The notes beneath the pieces are model-generated. The model searched no databases and was not told where the DNA came from. It saw nothing but the letters and a program-made list of their open reading frames with translations. Of a stretch of 60,668 nt of DNA, positions 51,837-60,446 are shown one piece after another. Numbering within the stretch: position 1 is the stretch's first letter; the number at the start of each line of letters is the position of its first letter. Position numbers and translations under genes: made by a program. This stretch comes from Rhodospirillales bacterium (GTDB lineage Bacteria > Pseudomonadota > Alphaproteobacteria > Rhodospirillales > Defluviicoccaceae): positions 1-60,668 of the forward strand of contig REES01000062.1 in assembly GCA_007694935.1 (NCBI GenBank). The letters are read 5' to 3'.

Positions 51837-54728
51837 TCAGATCGTCGACGCCGGCGGCTCCCGGTCCAGCACCTCCCGTATCTTGCGGGCCAACTCGTCC
51901 CGGCGGTACGGCTTCGGCAGCAGGTCTACCGGATGGCCGCCGATGTCGGTACGCACCACCCGATCCTCGGCATAGCCCGAGGTCAACAGGATGCGAACCC
52001 CGGGGCGGCGGCGGTTGACCTCCGCCGCGAGTTCCGGCCCGCTCGAGCCGTCGTCCAGCACCACGTCGGTGAACAGCAGATCGAGCTGCGCCATCTGATC
52101 GATCTTCTGCAGCGCCTCGGCCGCGTTGGCCGCCTCCACCACCCGATAGCCCGCCTTCTCCAGCACCCGCAACGCGGTCTTGCGCACGCGCTGGTCATCC
52201 TCCACCACCAGGACGTTCTCGGCGCCGCCCGGTCGCCGGGCGCGCTCGGGCTCGCCGTGGCGCCGGCCCTTTCGCGCCGGTGCCGACCGGCGCAGGAACA
52301 GCTTCATGGTGGTTCCCTTGCCGACCACGCTGTCCACCGTGATGTGGCCGCCCGATTGATTGACGAAGCCGTAGACCATGCTGAGACCCAGGCCACTGCC
52401 CTTGCCGAACTTCTTGGTGGTGAAGAACGGCTCGAAGATCCGATCCAGGATGTCCCGCGGCATGCCGACACCGGTATCGCTGACCGAGATCAACGCATAG
52501 GAACCGGGTTTCATGGGCTGGCCCTCGGCGATGTCGTTCGGCCCCAGGTCCACGCTGTCGGTCGCGATGGTGAGCACGCCGCCTTTCGGCATGGCGTCCC
52601 GGGCATTCACGGTCAGGTTGAGCAGCGCGTTCTCGAGTTGGCCTCGGTCGATCATCGTCTCGCCGACCGCCGGCGACAGGACTTCCCGGATCTCGATCCG
52701 CTCCCCGAGGGTCCGGCGCAGCAGATCGGTCATCTCCCGGATCACCATGTTGATGTCGGTCATTTGCGGGTTGAGCCGCTGGCGCCGAGCGAACGCCAGC
52801 AGGCGGCTGGTCAGTTCGGCGCCACGTTCGGCGGACCAGATGGCGTCGGTGATCAGTTCCCGTTTCGCCTCGTCGTCCGCCATCTCTTCTTCGAGAAGTT
52901 GCAGGTTGCCCAGAATGATCGCCAGCATATTGTTGAAATCGTGGGCGATTCCCCCGGTGAGCTCACCGATCGCCTGCATCTTGAGGACTTGGCGCAGGCG
53001 TTCCTCGGTAGCCTTGCGCTGGGTGATCTCTTCCTTGACCGCCACGTAATGGGTGACCTTGCCGTGGACGTCGCGGACCGGTGCGATCGAGGCCAGTTCC
53101 CAGAACAGGTCCCCGCCCTTCTTGCGATTGAGCAGCTCACCGGTCCAGACATTGCCCGAGCCGATGGTCTGCCACAACAGGGCATATTCCTCCGCGGTGG
53201 TATGGCCGGATTTGAGAATGCTTGGATTCTTGCCCACCACTTCGGGATAGGTGTAGCCGGTGGCCTCGGTGAACTTGGGATTGACGTACTCGATCTTGCC
53301 GTGGACATCGGTAATGATGACAGAGACCGGGCTTTGTTCGATCGCCTGGAACAGCTTGCGAAGGTCGCCCTCGGCGCGGCGATGCGCCGAAATGTCGCGG
53401 ATGAACAGCAGGAACTGCTGTTCCTCCCGCCACCGCATCGGGATCGACTGCATTTCGGCATAGACCACCCCGCCATTGGGGCGGATGATCTCGATCTCGG
53501 CGACGTCCCCTTCCACCACCGGAAACCCGAAAGGCGCTCCCACCAGCTTCTCGGAGGAGTAGCCGAACAGCGTTTCCGCCGCCCGGTTGACGAAGCGGAT
53601 ATGGTTGTCCTTGTCGACGATCATGGTGGCTATCGATTGCATCTCGATGATCGATCGCCAGCGGGCCTCGCTGTCGCGCAGCACCTGTTCCGCCCGCTTC
53701 TGGTCGGTGATGTCGTCGTAGAGGACCACCACCTCGCCGTTAGGGAGGTAGTAGATGTATTGCTCCCGCCAACGACCCGCGCGCCCTTCTCCGCCGACGT
53801 GCATCGGCAGGTTTTCCGGCTGGCGCCGGCGCCAGACCTGCCGGATGGCCGAAAGCAGCCCCTCCTTGGCGACCCCCGGCAGGATCTCGTCGATCTTGCG
53901 TCCGATCACATCCTGCCGGTTCAACCCGTCGATGCGCTCGCCGGCACGGTTGAGATCCTTGAGGATGAAGTGGCGACCGCGGAGTGCGGCCTCCAGCACC
54001 ATGGCACCGCTGCGCATGCTGTCGAACAACTCGCGATAGCGGGCCTCACCCTCCTCGAGCCGGGAGATGATGGGGTCGCTGATCGCGTAGAACAGGTAGC
54101 AGCCAAACGCGATCATGATGATGGCGATGCCGGCCACGACGCTGCCGGCACGCAGGAAGGGTCCGCGGATTTCCTCGAGGCTCACGGTCCCGACCACCGC
54201 CCAGCCCATGACCGCTACCGGCGCGTACGCGGCCAGCACCCGCACCCCAGCGGAATCCCGCCCGACCAGGCTGCCGGCGTTGCCGGCGAGTGCGCCAGCC
54301 ACGGCGGTGGCGAGGCCGTTGGGGACCCCGCCCTTGTCAGCCTGCAGCGCGGTCGACAGCGGTTCGGCTCCGCCGGTCCGGTGGCGCAGCAGCACGACGA
54401 TATCGTCCGCGGCTGCCGAGACGACCAGCAACTCCCCGCTCGCCCGTGGCCAGAAATCGGGGTCCGCTGCCCTGATCTGTTCGATCCGTTTCAGTACCCG
54501 CTCGCCGAGTTGCTCCGCGGTCGGATCGGATGCGGCTTCCGTCCGGGCGACCGTGTCCAGCAGCCGGACGTGGCTGCTGAGCAGATCGGCGAGCTGTGTC
54601 CGCTGGTTCTGGAACGCGGTCTCGTAAAGGGTGCCGATGGCGGTGGCACCGACGGAAACCACCACCACGCTCATGATCAGGCACAGAAAGAACAGACTGC
54701 GGGAGCCGCGGTGGCCGGGTTCGTTCAT
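51837..54728 (-). CDS. triple-PAS hybrid histidine kinase, divergent from the kai operon
   Basis: The 963-residue membrane kinase has an N-terminal helix (about 12-35), a periplasmic sensor, a second helix (about 192-215), three PAS domains (roughly 222-345, 350-455, 460-580; the third with a PAC segment), a HisKA domain with [11 protein letters not shown] (His596), an ATPase domain ([25 protein letters not shown]), and a C-terminal receiver with [12 protein letters not shown] and Asp888 in [11 protein letters not shown]. The start overlaps the response regulator stop by four bases. No DNA-binding domain is present. It may be an output or input kinase of the kai system, by position only. Confidence 0.9.
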   Translation of the reverse strand: MNEPGHRGSRSLFFLCLIMSVVVVSVGATAIGTLYETAFQNQRTQLADLLSSHVRLLDTVARTEAASDPTAEQLGERVLKRIEQIRAADPDFWPRASGELLVVSAAADDIVVLLRHRTGGAEPLSTALQADKGGVPNGLATAVAGALAGNAGSLVGRDSAGVRVLAAYAPVAVMGWAVVGTVSLEEIRGPFLRAGSVVAGIAIIMIAFGCYLFYAISDPIISRLEEGEARYRELFDSMRSGAMVLEAALRGRHFILKDLNRAGERIDGLNRQDVIGRKIDEILPGVAKEGLLSAIRQVWRRRQPENLPMHVGGEGRAGRWREQYIYYLPNGEVVVLYDDITDQKRAEQVLRDSEARWRSIIEMQSIATMIVDKDNHIRFVNRAAETLFGYSSEKLVGAPFGFPVVEGDVAEIEIIRPNGGVVYAEMQSIPMRWREEQQFLLFIRDISAHRRAEGDLRKLFQAIEQSPVSVIITDVHGKIEYVNPKFTEATGYTYPEVVGKNPSILKSGHTTAEEYALLWQTIGSGNVWTGELLNRKKGGDLFWELASIAPVRDVHGKVTHYVAVKEEITQRKATEERLRQVLKMQAIGELTGGIAHDFNNMLAIILGNLQLLEEEMADDEAKRELITDAIWSAERGAELTSRLLAFARRQRLNPQMTDINMVIREMTDLLRRTLGERIEIREVLSPAVGETMIDRGQLENALLNLTVNARDAMPKGGVLTIATDSVDLGPNDIAEGQPMKPGSYALISVSDTGVGMPRDILDRIFEPFFTTKKFGKGSGLGLSMVYGFVNQSGGHITVDSVVGKGTTMKLFLRRSAPARKGRRHGEPERARRPGGAENVLVVEDDQRVRKTALRVLEKAGYRVVEAANAAEALQKIDQMAQLDLLFTDVVLDDGSSGPELAAEVNRRRPGVRILLTSGYAEDRVVRTDIGGHPVDLLPKPYRRDELARKIREVLDREPPASTI

Positions 54729-55171
54729 CTGGGGCCGTGCGAGGACGCATCGTCTCCCGGCTCACCGGAGGGATCGGGCCGGCCGGCCCGGGACAGCGTT
54801 TCCCGCAATCGGGCGACGCTCACCGGCTTGCTCAGCGTCCGCACCGAACGCAGCCCCTTGTACTCTGCCAGCAGCCGGGCGTTGACCGCGTAATCGGCGC
54901 TGTAGCCGGTGATGATGATGATGTCGGCGTCGCAGTTCTGGCGCACCAGCCACAGCACCAGTTCGTTGCCGTCGATATCCGGCATCACCATGTCAATGGC
55001 GATGACATCCGGGGGATTGCGCTGGTAGGCCTGCTGAAAGTCCCGGCCATGGGTGGTGATCTCAACGTCGTAGCCGAGCGGCGCCGCGACCTTGGCCACG
55101 AACGCGGCAAACCGGGGCTCATCGTCCACGATCAAAAGCCGCCGCCGCCCGGCCGTCGCATCCTTCGCCAT
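54725..55171 (-). CDS. single-domain response regulator
   Basis: The 148-residue receiver has LLIVDDEPRF (acid pocket), phosphoacceptor Asp60 in VIAIDMVMPDIDG, and Lys115 in LSKPVS, so it should be phosphorylatable. There is no output domain, so it probably acts through protein contacts or as a phosphotransfer partner of the kinase gene it overlaps. The ATG at 55171 is preferred; a GTG at 55228 would add a basic tail. It is first in the minus-strand pair and is divergent from the kai operon (270 bases). Confidence 0.85.
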   Translation of the reverse strand: MAKDATAGRRRLLIVDDEPRFAAFVAKVAAPLGYDVEITTHGRDFQQAYQRNPPDVIAIDMVMPDIDGNELVLWLVRQNCDADIIIITGYSADYAVNARLLAEYKGLRSVRTLSKPVSVARLRETLSRAGRPDPSGEPGDDASSHGPR

Positions 55172-55337
55172 TCGCTCTCGCCGTCCCTTCTTCGGTGCCG
55201 TCGCGGCGGTTGTCACCGCGAGCCGCACCCCGATGTGATCCCTGCCGCCGCCGGTCCTTCGCCCTCGGCCGCCGGCCTCCGGGCCGGCTTACCGGTGGTT
55301 CCGGGACCGCTCCTGGAGCGGCCCGGGTGACACATAC

Positions 55338-55366
55338 TTGCCATTCAGAGTTGCCCAAGCAATAAG
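55338..55366 (+). promoter_or_regulatory. candidate promoter of the kai operon
   Basis: TTGCCA (55338-55343), 17 bases, AATAAG (55361-55366). The -35 matches five of six and the -10 four of six positions. The leader to the first ATG would be about 70 bases. Not tested. Confidence 0.35.
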
Positions 55367-55441
55367 AGCTTTGATAGCGATGAGCCGCCGTCCTGACGAC
55401 AGGAAATGCCGCACCGGGGGTGGGGATTAAGGTACCGCGAC

Positions 55442-56338
55442 ATGGGGCGTCCTGCCGCGAAAGTATTGTTGGTGTCCGATGACGAGCGGCTCCGGGCCGA
55501 GGTCGAGGCCGCGCTTGGGGACCCGGAGTCCACCGGAGCGTTGGTCGTGGCGGCCGCGCCGCGGTACGAGACGACGCAGCCCCCGGCCGGAGACGGGTTC
55601 GACGTCATCCTGCTCGATGCCGGCGACAATGTCCAAGAGGCTCTGCCGAGCCTGATCAGCGCCCTCGGACCGGTGGTGCCGGGGCCGCCGGTCATCGTGC
55701 TGAGCCGGAGCGACAATGCCGACCGCGCTGCTGCGGCGCTGCGTGCCGGCGCCCAGGAGCATCTCGTCATCGGCGGCGAGGTCGCCACCCGGCTGCCCTG
55801 GGCCATCCGATGCGCGGTCGAACGCCAGCAGTATATCCGCACGCTTACCGCCGCCTTGCAGCACGAACACCACGAATCCGAGTTGCGCGGCCTCAGGGCG
55901 ATGTGCGGTCCTGCGCCGCTGGCGGTGAGTGCCCGCAGTTTCGGCTCGACGCCGCTTTCCGTCAAGGTTCCGGAGCTGTTCGAGGACATGGTGCGGACCT
56001 ACGAGGCCCTGCTGGATTCGGCCCTGGAGGAGAAGGCCCTGAAGGGCAAACATGTGCCGGAGGCGTTGAACCAGCTGGCCGATCAACTGGGTGCGCTGGA
56101 CGCCAGCCCGCGGGATATCGTGGAGCTTCACAAGGCCGCCATCAACTCTAAGATCGGCGGGCAGACCCCCAGCAAGGCCAGGGCCTATGTCGAGGAAGGC
56201 CGGCTCGTCATGGTCCGCCTGATGGGACAACTGGCCACTTTCTACCGCACGCTCTCCTGGGGTAGTAACTTGGCGCGCGGCGCGAGTGGGCGGGGCCAGC
56301 CCATGACCGGCGCGCTGCCAGGAAAGCGGACCCGATGA
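55442..56338 (+). CDS. KaiA-like protein: pseudo-receiver plus RsbU-N/KaiA-C-like domain
   Basis: The 298-residue protein has an N-terminal receiver-like domain (7-125): VLLVSDDE (Asp13/14), VILLDAGD (Asp59), and EHLVIGG where a receiver normally has a Lys (VxKG); Ile110 replaces it, so signalling by phosphorylation is doubtful. A linker (about 130-175) leads to an all-helical domain (about 178-272: VPELFEDMVRTYEALLDSAL, ALNQLADQLGALDASPRDIVELHKAAI, VMVRLMGQLATFYRTL, quoted in parts). This recalls the RsbU N-terminal domain and the KaiA C-terminal domain, which share a fold. The stop overlaps kaiB by four bases. A role in tuning KaiC phosphorylation is inference from position. Confidence 0.6.
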   Translation: MGRPAAKVLLVSDDERLRAEVEAALGDPESTGALVVAAAPRYETTQPPAGDGFDVILLDAGDNVQEALPSLISALGPVVPGPPVIVLSRSDNADRAAAALRAGAQEHLVIGGEVATRLPWAIRCAVERQQYIRTLTAALQHEHHESELRGLRAMCGPAPLAVSARSFGSTPLSVKVPELFEDMVRTYEALLDSALEEKALKGKHVPEALNQLADQLGALDASPRDIVELHKAAINSKIGGQTPSKARAYVEEGRLVMVRLMGQLATFYRTLSWGSNLARGASGRGQPMTGALPGKRTR

Positions 56339-56634
56339 GCAAGTACCTTCTCAGACTGTTCATAGCCGGCCACACCGCCCGGACCGAGCGGGCGATCGCC
56401 AACATCCGGCGCATCTGCGATCAGGATCTCGATCATCAGTACAAGTTGGTGGTGATCGACGTGCTCGAACGACCGCAGCTGGCCGAGGACCAGAAGATTC
56501 TCGCCACCCCGACCCTGATCAAGGAGCTGCCGCCGCCGCTGCGTCGGGTAGTGGGCGACCTCTCCGATCGCGATCGAGTGCTGGTCGGGCTCGAGCTTGC
56601 CATCCAAGACACACAAAAAGGGGAAACTCCATGA
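56335..56634 (+). CDS. kaiB: circadian clock protein KaiB
   Basis: KaiB binds KaiC and sequesters KaiA in the cyanobacterial clock. The 99-residue thioredoxin-fold protein has YLLRLFIAGHTARTERAIANI, YKLVVIDVLERPQLAEDQKILATPTLIK and ELPPPLRRVVGDLSD (quoted in parts), with the conserved cis-Pro region ATPTLIK. The fold-switch family pattern is preserved. Start ATG overlaps the KaiA-like stop, and its stop overlaps kaiC by four bases, so all three are coupled. Confidence 0.92.
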   Translation: MSKYLLRLFIAGHTARTERAIANIRRICDQDLDHQYKLVVIDVLERPQLAEDQKILATPTLIKELPPPLRRVVGDLSDRDRVLVGLELAIQDTQKGETP

Positions 56635-58160
56635 ATACCCTGGTAGCGAATGCTCCGATTCAAAAGGTCGCCACCGGGATCAAGGGGTTCGACTTCATTG
56701 CCGAAGGGGGGCTGCCGGAGGGGCGGACCATCCTGGTGGGCGGCAGCGCCGGCAGCGGCAAGACCATTTTTGCGAGCCAGTTTCTCGCCGAGGGCATCCG
56801 CCAGGCGGATCAGAACGGCGTTTTCGTGACCTTCGAAGAGCATCCGGCCGATATCCGCCGCAACGTGTGCACCTTCGGATGGGACATCGCAGGGTGGGAG
56901 GAGGCGGGCAAGTGGCGGTTCGTCGATGCCGCCCGGGATCCGGCGCAGGAGATGCAGGTGGCCGGTGACTACGACTTCGGCGCCCTGCTCGCCCGCATCG
57001 AGCACGCGGTCAATACCGTGGATGCCAAGCGGGTGGTGCTGGATTCCATCGGCGCGATCTTCGGGTACTTCGTCGACAGCGGCCGGGTCCGCCATGAGCT
57101 GTTCCGCATCGCCTCGGCGCTTCGCGACATGAAGGTGACGGCGGTGCTCACCGGCGAGCGCACCAGCGAATATGGCGAGGTGGCCCGCCATGGATTGGAG
57201 GAGTTCGTGGCCGACGGGGTGATCATCCTGCGCAACGTGCTGGAGGAGGAGAAGCGCCGGCGGACCATCGAGATCCTGAAGTTCCGCGGCACCATGCACC
57301 GCAAGGGGGAATATCCGTTCACCGTTCTGCCCAGGGAAGGCATTGTTGTCATTCCACTCTCCGCCATCGAGCTGAAGCAGCGTTCCGGCGACATCCGGGT
57401 CACCTCCGGCAATGCCGAACTCGACCGCATGTGCGGCGGCGGCCTGTTCCGGGATTCCGTCATCCTGGTCTCCGGCGCCACCGGCACCGGCAAGACCCTG
57501 ATGGTCACCCACTTCGTCGACGGCGCCGCCGCCGCCGGGGAGCGTTCGCTGCTGCTGGCCTACGAGGAAAGCCGGGAGCAGCTCGGCCGCAACGCCATCG
57601 GCTGGGGCACCGATTTCGACCGGCTGGAGCGGGAGGGCAAGCTCCGGGTGGTGTGCGAGTATCCCGAGACCGCCGGGATCGAGGATCACCTGGTCAAGAT
57701 CAAGGACGAGATCGAGGCGTTCAAGCCCGACCGGGTCGCCATGGACAGCCTGTCGGCGCTGGAGCGGATCTCCACCGGGCGCGGCTTCCGGGAGTTCGTG
57801 CTGGGCCTCACCTCGTTCATCAAGCACAAGGAGATCACCGGCCTGTTCACCTCCACCACCCCCACCCTCATGGGCGGATCCTCGGTGACGGAGGCCCACA
57901 TCTCATCCATCACCGATACCATCGTCCTGCTCCGCTATGTGGAGCTGTTCGGGGAGATGAAGCGCGGCATCATGGTTCTGAAGATGCGCGGCTCCCGCCA
58001 CGAAAAGGAAATCCGCGAGTTGGTGATCGACGAACAGGGGATGCACATCGGCCATCAGTTCCGCAACGTCGCCGGCATCCTGGCCGGCCACCCGACCCAG
58101 ATCGCGGTGTCGGAACTGGAGCGGCTGGACGAGTTGTTCCCCAGCGAGATGATGCGGTGA
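56631..58160 (+). CDS. kaiC: circadian clock ATPase KaiC
   Basis: KaiC is a double RecA-like ATPase and autokinase. In the 509-residue protein, CI has Walker A GGSAGSGKT (K44, T45) and catalytic E69/E70; CII has GATGTGKT (K288, T289) and an acidic EE in AYEESRE. Relative to the Synechococcus protein everything is shifted by six residues. The phosphosite loop reads VTEAHISSITD: Ser425 and Ser426 replace the Ser431/Thr432 pair, and Thr420 corresponds to Thr426. The C-terminal tail, which binds KaiA in cyanobacteria, is short. tRNA-Ser follows 50 bases later. Confidence 0.95.
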   Translation: MNTLVANAPIQKVATGIKGFDFIAEGGLPEGRTILVGGSAGSGKTIFASQFLAEGIRQADQNGVFVTFEEHPADIRRNVCTFGWDIAGWEEAGKWRFVDAARDPAQEMQVAGDYDFGALLARIEHAVNTVDAKRVVLDSIGAIFGYFVDSGRVRHELFRIASALRDMKVTAVLTGERTSEYGEVARHGLEEFVADGVIILRNVLEEEKRRRTIEILKFRGTMHRKGEYPFTVLPREGIVVIPLSAIELKQRSGDIRVTSGNAELDRMCGGGLFRDSVILVSGATGTGKTLMVTHFVDGAAAAGERSLLLAYEESREQLGRNAIGWGTDFDRLEREGKLRVVCEYPETAGIEDHLVKIKDEIEAFKPDRVAMDSLSALERISTGRGFREFVLGLTSFIKHKEITGLFTSTTPTLMGGSSVTEAHISSITDTIVLLRYVELFGEMKRGIMVLKMRGSRHEKEIRELVIDEQGMHIGHQFRNVAGILAGHPTQIAVSELERLDELFPSEMMR

Positions 58161-58209
58161 GTTGAGCCGGCCTGCGGCGGCGCCGGTCGCCCGCGGGCGG
58201 CGGTCGCGG

Positions 58210-58297
58210 GGATGGGTGGCCGAGCGGCTGAAGGCACCGGTCTTGAAAACCGGCAGGCGGCAACGCCTCGTGGGTTCGAATCCCACCCCATCCGCCA
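58210..58297 (+). tRNA. tRNA-Ser (anticodon TGA)
   Basis: The acceptor arms GGATGGG and CCCATCC pair perfectly, followed by G and CCA. The anticodon stem CCGGT/ACCGG closes the loop CTTGAAA with anticodon TGA, which reads UCA. A long variable arm (about 18 bases) identifies the serine class. The T arm carries GGTTCGAATCC. It stands at the edge of a degraded, probably acquired region. Confidence 0.93.
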
Positions 58298-58905
58298 TTG
58301 AGTCAAACCATGTGACTGAAATAAAACAGAATTTGGCAGGCCTTCGATTCCTGACCTACGCATTCACCTACGTTTCTGCCTACCCTAAGCCGCCCGTGGG
58401 GCCTCTCGTTCGTGTCGAGAGCGCTTGGTCGACCCGATCGAAGAAGCACCGTTGCAATGCCGGTTCGCTGCTTCATTTCGGGCGCACCGAATGAGATCGG
58501 TTTCCATGAAAGGCCTCGTGAAACAGAGTACCCGACACCTGTTTCAGAGTAGACCAAAGTGCCGCCCCGGTCCAGCGCCGGCGGACCGCTGGTCCGTTGA
58601 TTTCAAAGGCAAACCACCGGCCGGGCGGGGGCCGGAGATGAAACAGAATTAACTATAGTGTTGCAGTTGGAGGTTGGGAAGGCGGTGGCGCTGCATCACC
58701 GCTGACCATTTTTTGACAGTCGGAGTGGTGTTTCCGCGACTGACGACGAGACGTATGATGCGGACCGTGTCCGGTGGCTTGGTATAGCTAGAGGCGGATT
58801 GCCGAGGCTCACCAACTTGGCCTGAACCATGCGCCGGTTCACCTGGCGCGAGATCGTGGTCAAGCTACTCGAACTTTTCATCCGGCACTCACATGCCTGG
58901 CGCCG
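58298..58905. other. 600-base region without an identifiable gene, after tRNA-Ser
   Basis: Open frames on both strands here are short and show no domains. There is no visible integrase gene and no second copy of the tRNA 3' end. A short frame near 58830-58880 (MRRFTWREIVVKLLEL) faintly resembles the N-terminus of an IS21-type transposase; support is weak. Confidence 0.4.
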
Positions 58906-58934
58906 AAAAAACGGCGGCGCCTCGGTGCCGCCGT
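58906..58934 (-). terminator. intrinsic terminator of the katG remnant
   Basis: Read on the minus strand, ACGGCGGC and GCCGCCGT form a perfect eight-base stem around an eight-base loop, followed by a run of six T. It lies about 55 bases beyond the katG stop and has all features of a Rho-independent terminator. Confidence 0.8.
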
Positions 58935-58990
58935 TCGTGCAGGCCCCGGCCTTGCGGCCTCTCTGCTGCCGTAACTGAAGCCGGCGCCGG

Positions 58991-59456
<466 letters not shown>

Positions 59457-59687
59457 CCAAACCAACCCAAAGACCAAAACCGGCCAACTTGCCTGTCGTC
59501 CGCGGTCAAGATGGTTGACGCGCTACCCCCCTTGCAGAAAAATGCGCCTAGCAAATTAACCTAAGTTAGTGCGCCTCTCTCAATTCTGTCTGAAACTATT
59601 CGATATTTACGTACGGTCCGCCCCCCCCGGCGGGGGGTATGCTGTCGGATGCGAATCGTGCTTTCGGCCATTCAGGAGCACAAGGTC
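59457..59687. other. AT-richer intergenic region with a strong G/C hairpin
   Basis: No gene is seen. The stretch includes an AT-rich patch (about 59555-59605) with a small inverted repeat (TTAACCTAAGTTAG) and a strong hairpin, CCCCCC/GGGGGG around CCGGC at 59621-59637, directly before the small gene at 59688. It may be a promoter or regulatory region. Confidence 0.35.
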
Positions 59688-59810
59688 ATGAAAAGTCCGT
59701 TGTTCGTCGGCGGCGTAGAGTTTCTCACAGCAGTCGTCCTGGCGGTGCCGGTGCGGGGCTTGATCATCTGGTTCATGGCGGGACCGCGCAGCACGAAGGC
59801 ACTCGTCTGA
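59688..59810 (+). CDS. 40-residue possible membrane peptide
   Basis: The frame begins at ATG 59688 behind AGGAGCACAAGG and encodes a short hydrophobic stretch (VEFLTAVVLAVPVRGLIIWFM) with one membrane helix. No family is recognised. Its placement ahead of other small membrane and stress proteins suggests a related role, but it may also be a chance frame. Confidence 0.35.
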   Translation: MKSPLFVGGVEFLTAVVLAVPVRGLIIWFMAGPRSTKALV

Positions 59811-59891
59811 GAGCAGGCACATCCCTTCCTTCAGTCGGCTATCAGACAATGTCAACAAAAAGGTGGCCACACGATAGTCAAGGAGCGCAAA

Positions 59892-60080
59892 ATGCCGTTA
59901 ATTACTGTTGTAGTCGTCTTGATCGTGGTTGGTGTCTTGCTGTGGGCAGTCAATACGTACATACCGATGGACAGCAAGATAAAAACCATCCTGAATGTCG
60001 TAGTTGTAATTGCAGTTATACTCTGGCTGCTCAGTGCGTTTGGCGTGCTCGGATCGCTTGATACAATCAGAGTCGGCTGA
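59892..60080 (+). CDS. small two-helix membrane protein (Thivi_2564-like)
   Basis: The 62-residue protein has two membrane helices (about 3-20 and 33-53) joined by the short loop NTYIPMDSKIKTI, the pattern of small membrane proteins of the Thivi_2564 type often found near CsbD and other stress genes. AAGGAGCG lies close upstream of the ATG. Function is unknown. The gene is AT-richer than the main chromosome. Confidence 0.65.
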   Translation: MPLITVVVVLIVVGVLLWAVNTYIPMDSKIKTILNVVVVIAVILWLLSAFGVLGSLDTIRVG

Positions 60081-60115
60081 CAATGACGTCTGACTTAACG
60101 CGAGGAGATCCGGTC

Positions 60116-60301
60116 ATGGATAAGGATCGCATCAAAGGCTCGCTCAAGCAGGTTTCTGGCAGCATCAAGGAAGCCGCTGGCAAGGTGTTTGGAGATAAGA
60201 AAACGGAAATCAAAGGCAAAGCGGAGAAAATCGAGGGCGAGATCCAGAATGCCGCTGGTCGTTTCAAGGATACTGTGCGTAAACCGTTCGACAAGACGTA
60301 A
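60116..60301 (+). CDS. CsbD-family stress protein
   Basis: The 61-residue hydrophilic protein matches the CsbD pattern: DKDRIKGSLKQVSGSIKEA, then GKVFGDKKTEIKGKAEK and GEIQNAAGRFKD. CsbD proteins are induced by general stress in many bacteria, and their molecular role is unclear. The ATG at 60116 follows AGGAG by eight bases; an earlier start at 60083 would add an atypical leader. It lies 35 bases after the two-helix membrane protein gene. Confidence 0.85.
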   Translation: MDKDRIKGSLKQVSGSIKEAAGKVFGDKKTEIKGKAEKIEGEIQNAAGRFKDTVRKPFDKT

Positions 60302-60446
60302 ATGAGGAAGCCTGCGGCTCCCCTGCATCCATCGTGCAGTGTGAGTTTACAGGAAGTGTTGGCTTAATGGATGCATGGCCGCGCCGGACGCAAAATGAAA
60401 AACGTTGGCACGGCCAAGCACAGAACGCACAGAGAGGAATACAATC

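Noticed and set aside
58425-58652. Short frame in the region after tRNA-Ser
   Set aside because: No domain, low complexity near the end and no ribosome site at its first ATG.
58210-58905. Possible integrase or att duplication beside tRNA-Ser
   Set aside because: I looked for a second copy of the tRNA 3' end and for an integrase frame and found neither in the window.
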